Assembly: GCA_037157815.1 (NCBI GenBank)
Contig: CP089984.1
Span: 2,834,997-2,898,996, forward strand
Reading direction: 5' to 3'
DNA from: Sorangiineae bacterium MSr11954
GTDB lineage: Bacteria; Myxococcota_A; Polyangia; Polyangiales; Polyangiaceae
Length of the DNA: 64,000 bases
Each line of letters starts with the position of its first letter. Positions within the stretch are counted from its first letter, which is position 1. Shown here piece after piece: positions 57,215 to 64,000 of the stretch. Below the pieces are notes generated by a model. The model worked only from the letters and a program-made list of their open reading frames with translations, was not told the DNA's origin and ran no database searches. Both the position numbers and the translations under genes were made by a program.

Positions 57215-59179
57215 ATGCCCCGCGCGGCACGTGCAGCGCTCGCAGCCTTTGCAGCGCTCGCAATCGGGGCGGCGCTCGTCGCGCCACGTGAAGCGCGCGC
57301 CGACATCGCGCCGCTCGAGACCCACGCCGACGACGTGACCCTCGATGCGCGGTTGCGCGAGCTCGAGCTGCGAGGGAACGTCCGCCTCGACTCACCGCCG
57401 TTTCATCTGCGGAGCGATGCCCTTCGCCTTCGCCGCACGCCGCATGGAATCGAGGTCGATGGGCGCGGGCGCCTGGCGTTTTGCCAGTGCCTCGGCACCC
57501 CGGTGGCCGTGGGGTTCGATGGAGCGGTGGTCGCGCCGCCGGGGGATCTGCTCCTTCGCCATCCTCGCCTCGAGGTGCTGGGGATCCCGCTCTTTTGGTT
57601 TCCGTATTTCTGGCTGCGCTCGCCCGCCCGCTTCGGCCTCTTGGCCCCCGATCTCGCCTACCGCGGATCGGATGGTCTCTTTGCCGGCGGCGGCGTTCAT
57701 TTGCCTTGGGGACCCGACGATCCGCTCTCGGCGCTCGACGTGCGCGCGGGCGCCTATTTTCGCGGTGGAAGCGCGTATGAGATGTACTTGCGCACCCCGT
57801 CGAGCCAGACGCGCGTGCGCTACGATCACGTAGGCGGCGACGGCTTGGTCGTCGATGCGCGCGGCGCCATGGTGCCCGCTGCATCCGCGGCTTCGGCCGA
57901 GGGCACGCGCCTCGATGGGCAGACCCTCGCATGGGACATCGACGTGCTTCGCGGCGCACGCGGCGTGCGCGCGACGACCGCGCTCGAGGCGGTGGCCCGC
58001 AACTACGATCGCGCCCGCGCCGAGGGGCAGCTGCGCGAGGGCGCCTTTACCTTCTCCGCCGGTTTGCGGACCACCTCGGTGCGCGGCGGCGATCTGGGGA
58101 CCTTGGGCGCGTGGGGGCCGTTCGTCACCGCCCGGCGCGCCGAGGCGATTGGCAACTTCGGCACCTACGAAATGACCTTATCCGGAGGCGGTCTCCATGC
58201 GGCGCGGGCGCTCGGCCCCGCGCCGCGGCCGCCCGACACCCCGGACTCGGAGATGATTCCGTACCTCCGCGGCGAGGCCGGCGCGCTCCTCGCGACCCGC
58301 CTGGGCGCGATGGGCACCTCGCTGTCGCTGCGCGGGGCAGGGAACGTCGCCGGTGGCGAAGGGCGAAAGGGGGGCGATGGTGCGGCGAGCGCGCGCGCCG
58401 AGATGACGTTTCCCCTCGTGCGAAGCTTCGCCTCGGAGGACGCCGCCGATCCCTGGCGCCATCGGCTCGAGCCGCGCGCCGGCGTGGCCGGTCTGGTCGT
58501 TCATGCCAACGATGCGCTGGTGAGCGACTTCGGTCGGGGCCGCGGCTTCGGCGGGGTACGAGGTGGGACGTGGGTCGCCGAGCTGGGGCTCTCGAGCGCT
58601 ATCGGCCGGTGGGGGCGGGGCGACGGCTTCGAGGCCGCGGCCTCCGCCGGCTTCGTCGGCGACGATGCGCGCGCCGATCCCGTGATGCGCTGGCGCGCGG
58701 CCGCCACGCACCCATGGTTCGGCCTCGGCGCCGAGGGCGCCCACGTCCTGCGCGCGTTTCGTCCGTCGGCCGACCTCGATCCGGCCGGTCATGCGGTGGT
58801 GGCGCGCTCGCGCATCGGGCGGGTCGACGGGCTCCACCTCTCGACCAACATCGCTGTTCGCAAGGACACCGACCCCGTCGCCGCCCGCCTCCTCACCGAC
58901 GCGCCCCTCGAGCCGTCGGGCGGCTTCTTCGCGGCCCCCGGCACCACCGGAGGCGCAGCCGCATCGCTACCGTTCTCCCGCTCCATCGTCACGCGCGCGG
59001 GCGTCGACGCCGACCTCACCGAGCCGCGCCTCCTCGGCACCCGCGGTTCGATCGAGCTGCGCGATCGCTGCCAGTGCATCGTGCTCCGTGTCATCGGCTC
59101 GCACCGCTTGGGTCGCGACGGAGTCGACGTATGGATGACGATCGATCTCACCCCGCGCACCTCGAACGGCGGCCCTTGA
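57215..59179 (+). CDS. lptD: LptD-like LPS-assembly outer-membrane protein
   Basis: 654 residues. A Sec signal ends near 'REARADI' (about residue 30). An OstA-like N-terminal beta-jellyroll ('VTLDARLRELELRGNVRLDS', 'LRSDALRLRRTPHGIEVDGR') leads to the LptD hallmark 'IPLFWFPYFWLRSPARFGLL' and a 26-strand-type barrel. LptD with LptE places lipopolysaccharide on the cell surface. The protein is shorter than E. coli LptD (784) and its Cys content is low ('CQC' at two places), so disulfide control differs. ATG 57215 fits the signal; the frame opens at TTG 57176. A second, more canonical LptD elsewhere cannot be ruled out. Confidence 0.82.
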   Translation: MPRAARAALAAFAALAIGAALVAPREARADIAPLETHADDVTLDARLRELELRGNVRLDSPPFHLRSDALRLRRTPHGIEVDGRGRLAFCQCLGTPVAVGFDGAVVAPPGDLLLRHPRLEVLGIPLFWFPYFWLRSPARFGLLAPDLAYRGSDGLFAGGGVHLPWGPDDPLSALDVRAGAYFRGGSAYEMYLRTPSSQTRVRYDHVGGDGLVVDARGAMVPAASAASAEGTRLDGQTLAWDIDVLRGARGVRATTALEAVARNYDRARAEGQLREGAFTFSAGLRTTSVRGGDLGTLGAWGPFVTARRAEAIGNFGTYEMTLSGGGLHAARALGPAPRPPDTPDSEMIPYLRGEAGALLATRLGAMGTSLSLRGAGNVAGGEGRKGGDGAASARAEMTFPLVRSFASEDAADPWRHRLEPRAGVAGLVVHANDALVSDFGRGRGFGGVRGGTWVAELGLSSAIGRWGRGDGFEAAASAGFVGDDARADPVMRWRAAATHPWFGLGAEGAHVLRAFRPSADLDPAGHAVVARSRIGRVDGLHLSTNIAVRKDTDPVAARLLTDAPLEPSGGFFAAPGTTGGAAASLPFSRSIVTRAGVDADLTEPRLLGTRGSIELRDRCQCIVLRVIGSHRLGRDGVDVWMTIDLTPRTSNGGP

Positions 59180-59670
59180 GCGCGGTCCGCCGTCGTGGTT
59201 CGGCGGGGTTCGGAGCGCATTGCGCCGGTGCTCCCGAGGGGCGTTCGGCGGGGTTCGGAGCGCATTGCGCCGGTGCTCCCAAGGGCGTTTGGCGGGGTTC
59301 GGAGCGCGTTGCGCCGGTGCTCCCGAGGGCGTTTGGCGGGTTCGGAGCGCATCACGCTGGTGCTCCCGAGCACGTGCGCCGGTGCTCCCGAGGGCGTTGC
59401 GCGGGCGGTCCGGAGGGCCCTCCGCGAGCTGCGCATCCGGCGACCGGTTGCCCGCGATAGCCCACTTCGCTGCGCCGTTTTCATGTCGAAGTTGCAAATG
59501 AAATTCGGCAACGATCTAAGTGGAATATTCGATGCGGTTCTCCTTGCGACGAAGCTCGAACGGTGGTCTTTGTTCGCTATGAGTCCGCGTTCGATTGAAA
59601 ACCATTTTCAAGGCATCCAATGCCTTCGCCGAGCGGCTCGCGGCGATGACGGTGATGCGAGGAGGTCGAC
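59180..59670. repeat. 44-base tandem array and bfr upstream region
   Basis: 491 bases. From about 59198 to 59397 there are four and a half copies of a 43-45 base unit (GGTTCGGAGCGCATTGCGCC followed by GGTGCTCCCGAGGGCG); each contains GGAGC...GCTCC as a potential stem. The remainder, 59460-59670, is AT-richer and holds the Fur-like site at 59595-59611 and the bfr ribosome site GAGGAGG. Confidence 0.85.
59595..59611. promoter_or_regulatory. Fur-like operator before bfr
   Basis: TTGAAAA-CCA-TTTTCAA, a perfect 7-base inverted repeat in an AT-rich stretch 60 bases before the bacterioferritin start. The core TGAAAACCATTTTCA matches the 7-1-7 Fur pattern TGATAATNATTATCA at 11 of 14 defined positions. 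Confidence 0.6.
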
Positions 59671-60141
59671 ATGAAAGGCCAGAAGGAAGTCATCGACCTC
59701 TTGAACGAGATCCTGACCGGAGAGCTCACCACGATTAACCAGTACTTCTTGCACGCCCGCATGTGTGAGAACTGGGGCTATCAGCGGCTCAACGAGAAGA
59801 TCTACAAAGAGTCGATCGACGAGATGAAGCACGCCGACAAACTGATCAAACGGATCTTGTTCCTCGAGGGGCTCCCCAACGTGCAGCGCCTCGGCAAGAT
59901 CAACATCGGCCAAAACGTCCCCGAGATCCTGAAGAACGATCTCGCGGCCGAACAGGCCGCCGTCAAACTCCTCAACGACGGCGTCCAGCTTTGCCGCGAC
60001 CGAAAAGACAACGCGTCGGAAGATCTCGTCAAGGACATCCTGGTCAGCGAAGAGGAGCACATCGACTGGCTGGAGTCGCAGCTCGAGTTGATCTCGCAAG
60101 TTGGCGAGGCCCACTACCTCGCGCAGCAGATTCGGGACTGA
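59671..60141 (+). CDS. bfr: Bacterioferritin
   Basis: 156 residues, full length. The ferroxidase ligands are all present at canonical positions: E18, E51, H54, E94, E127 and H130. Met52, the heme axial ligand, is present ('DEMKHADK'), so heme-bound 24-mer cages are expected. It stores iron as ferric mineral. ATG 59671 follows GAGGAGG. A Fur-like site lies upstream, and the gene for its ferredoxin partner Bfd is 1.7 kb downstream, also with a Fur-like site. Confidence 0.97.
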   Translation: MKGQKEVIDLLNEILTGELTTINQYFLHARMCENWGYQRLNEKIYKESIDEMKHADKLIKRILFLEGLPNVQRLGKINIGQNVPEILKNDLAAEQAAVKLLNDGVQLCRDRKDNASEDLVKDILVSEEEHIDWLESQLELISQVGEAHYLAQQIRD

Positions 60142-60385
60142 TCGGTATCTTTCATTTTTCGTCTGCCATCTGCCATCTGCCATCGATTGCGCGCGCGCGC
60201 AGGACGTGCGAATGGGTGCGTTCAGGCGGACGCGTGAGACCGGCGCGTCCGAGGCAGGTACGTAACCGGCGCGTGGGACGCGCGCGTCGACGGGGGCGAC
60301 GATGATGAGGTGCTCGCCGCGAGGAAGTTGCGCGGCGTTTATTTACGGATGTGCCTCGTGCAAAACTGTGCTCGAGTCATGGTCG

Positions 60386-61465
60386 ATGACTCCCACCACG
60401 GTCCGGCGCCTCGAAGTCCACGATCTGAACGTCACCCTCCGCGAACCCTTTGGCATTTCGGGCGGCACCCAAGACGCTGTCCGCAACCTGCTGGTCGTAG
60501 CCGAGCTCACCGATGGTACGCTCGGCTATGGCGAGGCGGCCCCTCTGCCCGCCTTCAACGGTGAAACGCAAGACGTCGCCCGGGCCGCCATCGAGTCGGT
60601 GCGGAGCACGGTCGAAGGAAGCGACGTTCGCGAGTGGCGAGCCATCGCCGATGCCCTCCGCGTCGCCACCCGGGTCGGCTCGGCGCGCTGCGCCATCGAA
60701 ACGGCGCTCCTCGATGCGCTCACCCGCCGCGCCCAGATGCCCCTTTGGGCCTTCTTTGGCGGCCGCGAAGCCGAGCTCGTAACGGATATGACCATCCCCA
60801 CCGGCTCGGTCGCCCGCGCGCGCGAGGCCACGCTCTCATGGGCCAGCCGAGGCTTTCGCACCTTCAAGGTAAAGATCGGCGGCACCAAGCTCGAAGAAGA
60901 CGTCGATCGCATCGCCGCCGTTCGCGATGCAGCCCCGCAAGCGCTCCTGGTGGCCGACGCCAACGCGGCCCTCGACAGCGACACGGCGCTCGCGCTGCTT
61001 GCCGCGCTCGAGGCGCGCGGCGTGAAGCTCGCGCTGTTGGAGCAGCCGGTTGCGGGGAGGGACTTGGACGGTCTTGCGCGCGTGACCGCCGGCACGAGCA
61101 TTCCCGTCGCCGCCGACGAGAGCCTCGCCGGTCTATCCGACGCGTGGACCATCGCCCGCCGGGGCGCCGCGGGCGTGCTCAACCTCAAGCTGAGCAAGTT
61201 CGGGGTGGCGGAGGCGCTCGACATCGCCGCCGTGGGACGCGCGGCCGGCCTTGGGCTGATGATCGGCGGCATGGTCGAGTCGAAGCTGACCATGACCATG
61301 TCGGCCTGTTTTGCCGCCGGCCTGGGCGGCTTCACGCACATCGACCTAGACACACCGCTGTTCATGGCGGAAGAGCCCCTGGACGGCGGCTTCGAATACC
61401 AGGGCGACCGCATCCACCTGCGCCACATCACCGCAGGCCACGGCGTGACCCCGGCCAAGCGCTAG
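60386..61465 (+). CDS. Dipeptide epimerase, enolase superfamily (L-Ala-D/L-Glu type)
   Basis: 359 residues. Catalytic residues fall on the same numbers as in Bacillus subtilis L-Ala-D/L-Glu epimerase: K161 and K163 (FKVKIGG), metal ligands D191 (VADAN), E219 (LLEQP) and D244 (AADES), K268 (NLKLSK), and the dipeptide-binding DxD at D320/D322 (HIDLDTP). It likely epimerises dipeptides released from peptidoglycan. ATG 60386 starts the conserved domain; the frame is open to 60302 in low-complexity sequence. The gap 60142-60385 contains three CTGCCAT repeats and GC-rich CGGCGCGT repeats only. Confidence 0.92.
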   Translation: MTPTTVRRLEVHDLNVTLREPFGISGGTQDAVRNLLVVAELTDGTLGYGEAAPLPAFNGETQDVARAAIESVRSTVEGSDVREWRAIADALRVATRVGSARCAIETALLDALTRRAQMPLWAFFGGREAELVTDMTIPTGSVARAREATLSWASRGFRTFKVKIGGTKLEEDVDRIAAVRDAAPQALLVADANAALDSDTALALLAALEARGVKLALLEQPVAGRDLDGLARVTAGTSIPVAADESLAGLSDAWTIARRGAAGVLNLKLSKFGVAEALDIAAVGRAAGLGLMIGGMVESKLTMTMSACFAAGLGGFTHIDLDTPLFMAEEPLDGGFEYQGDRIHLRHITAGHGVTPAKR

Positions 61466-61837
61466 GGCTCGCGAGCCGCGGCGAGACGGCCAACGCTGCG
61501 GCGAGACCGCCAACGCTAGGTGCTCGCGAACGGCCAACGCTAGGCGGCTCGCGAGACGGCCCTACGGGCATGAGCCGCGGCCACCAGGGGCGCGAGGCCC
61601 GGCCAAACGCTAGGATTGCGCCGAAGCGGTCCGCGTTCGAGGTCGCTCTGCCTCCGCCTGGCGCAGGGGGGCACTTCTCTGCAGGGAATAGGCGTCCCGA
61701 AGGCCCGCAAGTGCGCGTGAACGCGGCAGTTTCTCATGCCCTGGCCGGCGTCGTCCAAAGAACGGCTTGAAACTGAAAATAGCTTTCATTATCCTAGCGG
61801 AAGTCGAGGCGGCTCTTGAACGTCCGACGTCCGACGC
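61466..61837. repeat. Intergenic repeats upstream of bfd
   Basis: 372 bases. From 61466 to about 61620, four or five imperfect units share ACGGCCAACGCTAGG and CTCGCGAG. The remainder is unremarkable until an AT-rich patch at 61765-61800 that contains a Fur-like site. No gene supported. Confidence 0.7.
61774..61793. promoter_or_regulatory. Fur-like operator before bfd
   Basis: TGAAAATAGCTTTCATTATC; on the complementary strand GATAATGAAAGCTATTTTC matches the 19-base Fur consensus GATAATGATAATCATTATC at 13 to 14 positions. It lies 45 bases before the bfd start and shares TGAAAA...TTTCA with the site before bfr. Confidence 0.6.
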
Positions 61838-62041
61838 ATGTTCATCTGCATTTGCAACGCCGTCACAGACTCGGAAGTCCGCGCCGCCATCGAGGGTGGT
61901 GCTTGTTCGCGCGAAGAGGTGACCCAAGCCTGTAGCGCTGGCGGCGACTGCGGCTCATGTCACCACATGATCGAGGACATGGTCGAAGAGCACGAGGAGC
62001 TCATCGCCGCCTCCCGCCTCGTCCGCGAACGCGCCGCTTAG
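61838..62041 (+). CDS. bfd: Bacterioferritin-associated ferredoxin (Bfd)
   Basis: 67 residues. The [2Fe-2S] ligands are C4, C6, C38 and C41 (CIC near the N-terminus, 'GGDCGSCHHM'), the exact Bfd spacing. In other bacteria Bfd gives electrons to bacterioferritin heme so that stored iron can be released. It is preceded by a Fur-like site. Its last 12 codons are duplicated 172 bases downstream. The C-terminal 'SRLVRERAA' is longer than needed for the cluster. Confidence 0.95.
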   Translation: MFICICNAVTDSEVRAAIEGGACSREEVTQACSAGGDCGSCHHMIEDMVEEHEELIAASRLVRERAA

Positions 62042-62275
62042 GCACTTCTCGCCGAGCTCCCACTCCGCGACCCGCGCAGAGGCACGCCGCGCCCGCGAAA
62101 GGCGCCCGACCGTCGAAAGGCGTCCTTAGCCGAAGGCACCTCGACCCCCAGCCGGAAGGCGCCTCGATCAAATCGACGCCGCCTCCCGCCTCGTCCGCGA
62201 ACGCGCCGCTTAGGCACTTCTCGCCGAGCTCCCACTCCGCGACCCCGGACAGAGACACGCCTCGCCCGCGAAAGG
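62005..62275. repeat. Direct duplication including bfd 3' end
   Basis: Bases 62005-62073 are repeated identically at 62177-62245 (69 of 69), and similarity continues to about 62103 and 62275. The first copy covers the last 12 codons and stop of bfd; the second copy keeps the same reading frame and stop but no start. The block between them has AAGGCGCCTC-type short repeats. Confidence 0.92.
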
Positions 62276-62484
62276 CTGATTTCGCGGTCGAATCGCTTCA
62301 GCGAGGCGGAGGAGCGCAAACGGCGCGGTGCGGCGTGCGCTGAAGGACTTGGAGCATGAGCGCGCCATCGGAACGATCGACGACGAGGATTCCGAGGCGC
62401 GCCCGTGCTTCCACAGTCAAAAGGCGCCCTTAGCCCAAGGCGCCTCGACCCGTAGCCGGAAGGCGCCTCGAGCGAAAGGCGCTG
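62042..62484. repeat. Intergenic region with AAGGCGCCTC-type repeats
   Basis: 443 bases between convergent bfd and kamE. Besides the bfd tail duplication, short modules with GAAAGGCGCC, GAAGGCACCTCGACC and GGAAGGCGCCTCGA recur at about 62095-62170 and 62425-62485. The AAGGCGCCTC core is the same as in the large array at 29.0-29.5 kb. No supported gene. Confidence 0.7.
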
Positions 62485-63240
62485 CTAGCCGCAAATCTTT
62501 TCGACCAGAAACGACGCCACATCACTCGGCTTGGTCCCGGGCCCAAACCCCGCATCATACCCCAGCTCCAGCGCGAGCTTATGATCGATCCGCGGCCCCC
62601 CGAGCAGCAAGATCACCCCCTCGCGCCACCCCTGCTTCTTCGCCAAGTCGATGAACGCCCCCGCGTTCTCCTTGTGGCAATTGCGCTGCGTGATCACCTG
62701 GCTCACCAGGATCGCGTCGGCTTGCAGCGCGCGGGCGCGCTCCGCCAGCTGCTCGTTCTCCACCTGCGCGCCCAGGTTGTACGACTCGAAACCTTTGTAG
62801 CTCTCGAGCCCCTTGTCCCCCGCGTAGCCCTTGTAATTCAGCACGGCGTCGATCCCCACGGTGTGTGCGTCCGACCCGGTGCAGGCGCCCACCACCACGA
62901 TCTTGCGCCCCAGGCGCGCCACGATGCGGTGCTCGATCTCCTCGCGCGACAGCGCCTCCGTCCGCACCTCGGGCACCTCGATTTGCGCGATGTCGATGGT
63001 GTGCTGCGAGTGCCCGTACACCACGAAGTACGAGTAGCCCTGCGCGCACTCTTCCATGGTGGCCACGATGGGCTCGCGCAGCCCGTGCAACTCGGCCAGC
63101 TGCTTGGCGGCCTCGCGCCCGCGCGCGGAGGGAGGCACCTGCAGGGTAAAGGAGATTTGAACCATGCCGTCGCCCTCGCGATCGCCGTAGGGGGAGAGCG
63201 GGCGGCTGGGATTGGTTGCGGTTTGCATCTTGTTCGGCAT
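62485..63240 (-). CDS. kamE: Lysine 5,6-aminomutase beta subunit
   Basis: 251 residues. The cobalamin-binding motif DxHxxG is 'SDAHTVG' with His126, and Lys137 in 'LNYKGYAG' is the PLP Schiff-base residue; the 11-residue spacing between them equals that of the Clostridium enzyme (His133/Lys144). The C-terminal Rossmann B12 domain has 'VSQVITQRNCHKENAGAF' and 'LLLGGPRIDHKLALELGYDA'. With KamD it moves the terminal amino group of beta-lysine or D-lysine from C6 to C5 by an adenosylcobalamin radical mechanism in lysine catabolism. Starts 6 bases after the kamD stop. Confidence 0.95.
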   Translation of the reverse strand: MPNKMQTATNPSRPLSPYGDREGDGMVQISFTLQVPPSARGREAAKQLAELHGLREPIVATMEECAQGYSYFVVYGHSQHTIDIAQIEVPEVRTEALSREEIEHRIVARLGRKIVVVGACTGSDAHTVGIDAVLNYKGYAGDKGLESYKGFESYNLGAQVENEQLAERARALQADAILVSQVITQRNCHKENAGAFIDLAKKQGWREGVILLLGGPRIDHKLALELGYDAGFGPGTKPSDVASFLVEKICG

Positions 63241-63246
63241 GGGCGG

Positions 63247-64000
63247 TCAACCTTTGCCTTCGAGCTGGTCGAGCACGGGGTTGAAATAGTCGGGGGAGCG
63301 CTCGGCCACCCCGCGGTAACCTTTTCCACCGGTTCGTGTTCGTTTTACGTCGGCGAAGGCGCCGGTGCCAATCGCGTCCCAGATCGAGTCGCGTTTCACC
63401 TCGGTGAGCAGCGCGTGCGCCTCGTCGAGCACTTGGCGGGCGCGGGTGGCGACGATGCCGTCCTTCTTGAACTCGATCTCGTCGCCCAGGTGCTTGGCCG
63501 CGCCGAAGACGTAGCGCGTGGCCTTGAGCGACAGGTAGCGGTCCATGAGCAGCGGGGTGTGAATGGCCTCGCTGAACATGCCCAGCAGCTCGATGGACTG
63601 GTTCGTCGTGACGCCCACCAGGTTGAACATGGCGTCGTGCACGTGCGCGAAGAAGATGTCGCCCACCTTGTGCTTGGTGGGCGGCATCCACTTGATGGGG
63701 TGCCGCGGGAAGATCTGCCGAATGAGCTGCGCCTGCGCGATCTCCAAGAGAAAGCTGTCCTCCAGCCAGGGATCGATCTCGTAGGCGTGCCCGAGCCCCA
63801 TTTGCTCGTCCGCGATGCCCGCGCGCTTGGCGAAGGCCTCGTTGATGAATTGGCTGGTGAGCACGGTGTGCGCCTTCTCCACCGCGTCCGCCGTGGTGAG
63901 GTAGTTGTCCTCGCCCGTGTTGATGGTGATGCCCGCCCGCGCGATGAACCTCCGCGACACGTATTGGTCGACGAAGTTTCGGCACATGTTGATGTCGCGG
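63247..64000 (-). CDS. kamD: Lysine 5,6-aminomutase alpha subunit (partial)
   Basis: C-terminal 250 or so residues only; the gene starts beyond the right edge (full KamD is about 520 residues). Typical phrases are 'TINTGEDNYLTTADAVEKAH', 'FAKRAGIADEQMGLGHAYEI', 'IFPRHPIKWMPPTKHKVGDI' and 'LDEAHALLTEVK'. The alpha subunit forms the barrel that holds PLP and substrate. Stop at 63247, followed after 6 bases by kamE. The operon order kamD-kamE is the usual one. Confidence 0.93.
   Translation of the reverse strand, partial: RDINMCRNFVDQYVSRRFIARAGITINTGEDNYLTTADAVEKAHTVLTSQFINEAFAKRAGIADEQMGLGHAYEIDPWLEDSFLLEIAQAQLIRQIFPRHPIKWMPPTKHKVGDIFFAHVHDAMFNLVGVTTNQSIELLGMFSEAIHTPLLMDRYLSLKATRYVFGAAKHLGDEIEFKKDGIVATRARQVLDEAHALLTEVKRDSIWDAIGTGAFADVKRTRTGGKGYRGVAERSPDYFNPVLDQLEGKG

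Noticed and set aside
62579-63985. 468-codon frame spanning both kam genes
   Set aside because: Out of frame with KamE and KamD, whose B12 and PLP residues are correctly spaced in the annotated frames.
1-64000. tRNA, rRNA, IS elements or prophage genes
   Set aside because: None recognised in the gaps examined by eye. No transposase or integrase motifs were seen; a tRNAscan-SE run would settle tRNAs.

Overview
The window looks like chromosome of a high-GC deltaproteobacterium, most likely a myxobacterium of the Sorangium/Polyangiales type. This is inference from gene content: GC-rich codon use throughout, many predicted lipoproteins (about fifteen), a Ser/Thr kinase with a zinc-finger N-terminus, a bactofilin, a YhaO/YhaN-type nuclease pair, and a regulatory PTS operon that combines rpoN, hprK and rapZ. 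No phage, IS element, rRNA, tRNA or CRISPR array was recognised. Species cannot be named from the sequence.

Layout. 0-7 kb: small metabolic and transport genes (RidA, AtoE-like transporter, an AraC/VOC pair, a predicted lipoprotein of the arginase family, a methyltransferase-like membrane protein, a class I flavoprotein). 7-15 kb: envelope and redox genes (lipoprotein, FUSC exporter, HIBADH-like dehydrogenase, multiheme cytochrome c lipoprotein, lipoprotein amidase, an uncharacterised CGEC protein). 15-20 kb: a minus-strand signalling block of sigma factor, SMP-30-like lipoprotein and zinc-finger Ser/Thr kinase with propeller. 20-32 kb: a COQ4-motif membrane protein, MOSC protein, TPR metallopeptidase, GH13 glucosidase, isoaspartyl peptidase, FAD monooxygenase with divergent TetR, then secreted proteins. 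32-37 kb: LacI and AraC regulators, VOC protein, MDR oxidoreductase, alpha/beta hydrolase. 37-43 kb: a three-gene envelope operon (UshA-like phosphatase, lipoprotein, outer-membrane barrel).

43.3-50.7 kb is the best understood part: rpoN, hpf, ptsN, hprK, rapZ, ptsH and ptsI on the minus strand, the last five joined by 1-4 base stop/start overlaps. No sugar permease is present, so this is a regulatory phosphorelay rather than an uptake system. Divergent from rpoN lies a DNA-repair operon (SbcD/YhaO-like nuclease, SbcC/YhaN-like ATPase, 3-methyladenine glycosylase). Then come bactofilin plus a lipoprotein, a divergent LptD-like protein, bacterioferritin, a dipeptide epimerase, the bacterioferritin-associated ferredoxin, and kamE/kamD of lysine 5,6-aminomutase, kamD running off the right edge.

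A recurring unusual feature is the intergenic space. At least seven different short-unit tandem arrays or duplications occupy gaps between genes (about 10.0, 29.0, 32.1, 36.1, 59.2, 61.5 and 62.0-62.5 kb). Several units hold small hairpins, one array shows compensatory base changes in the stem, and another has duplicated the 3' end of bfd. Candidate operators were read for Fur (before both bfr and bfd), LacI and TetR.
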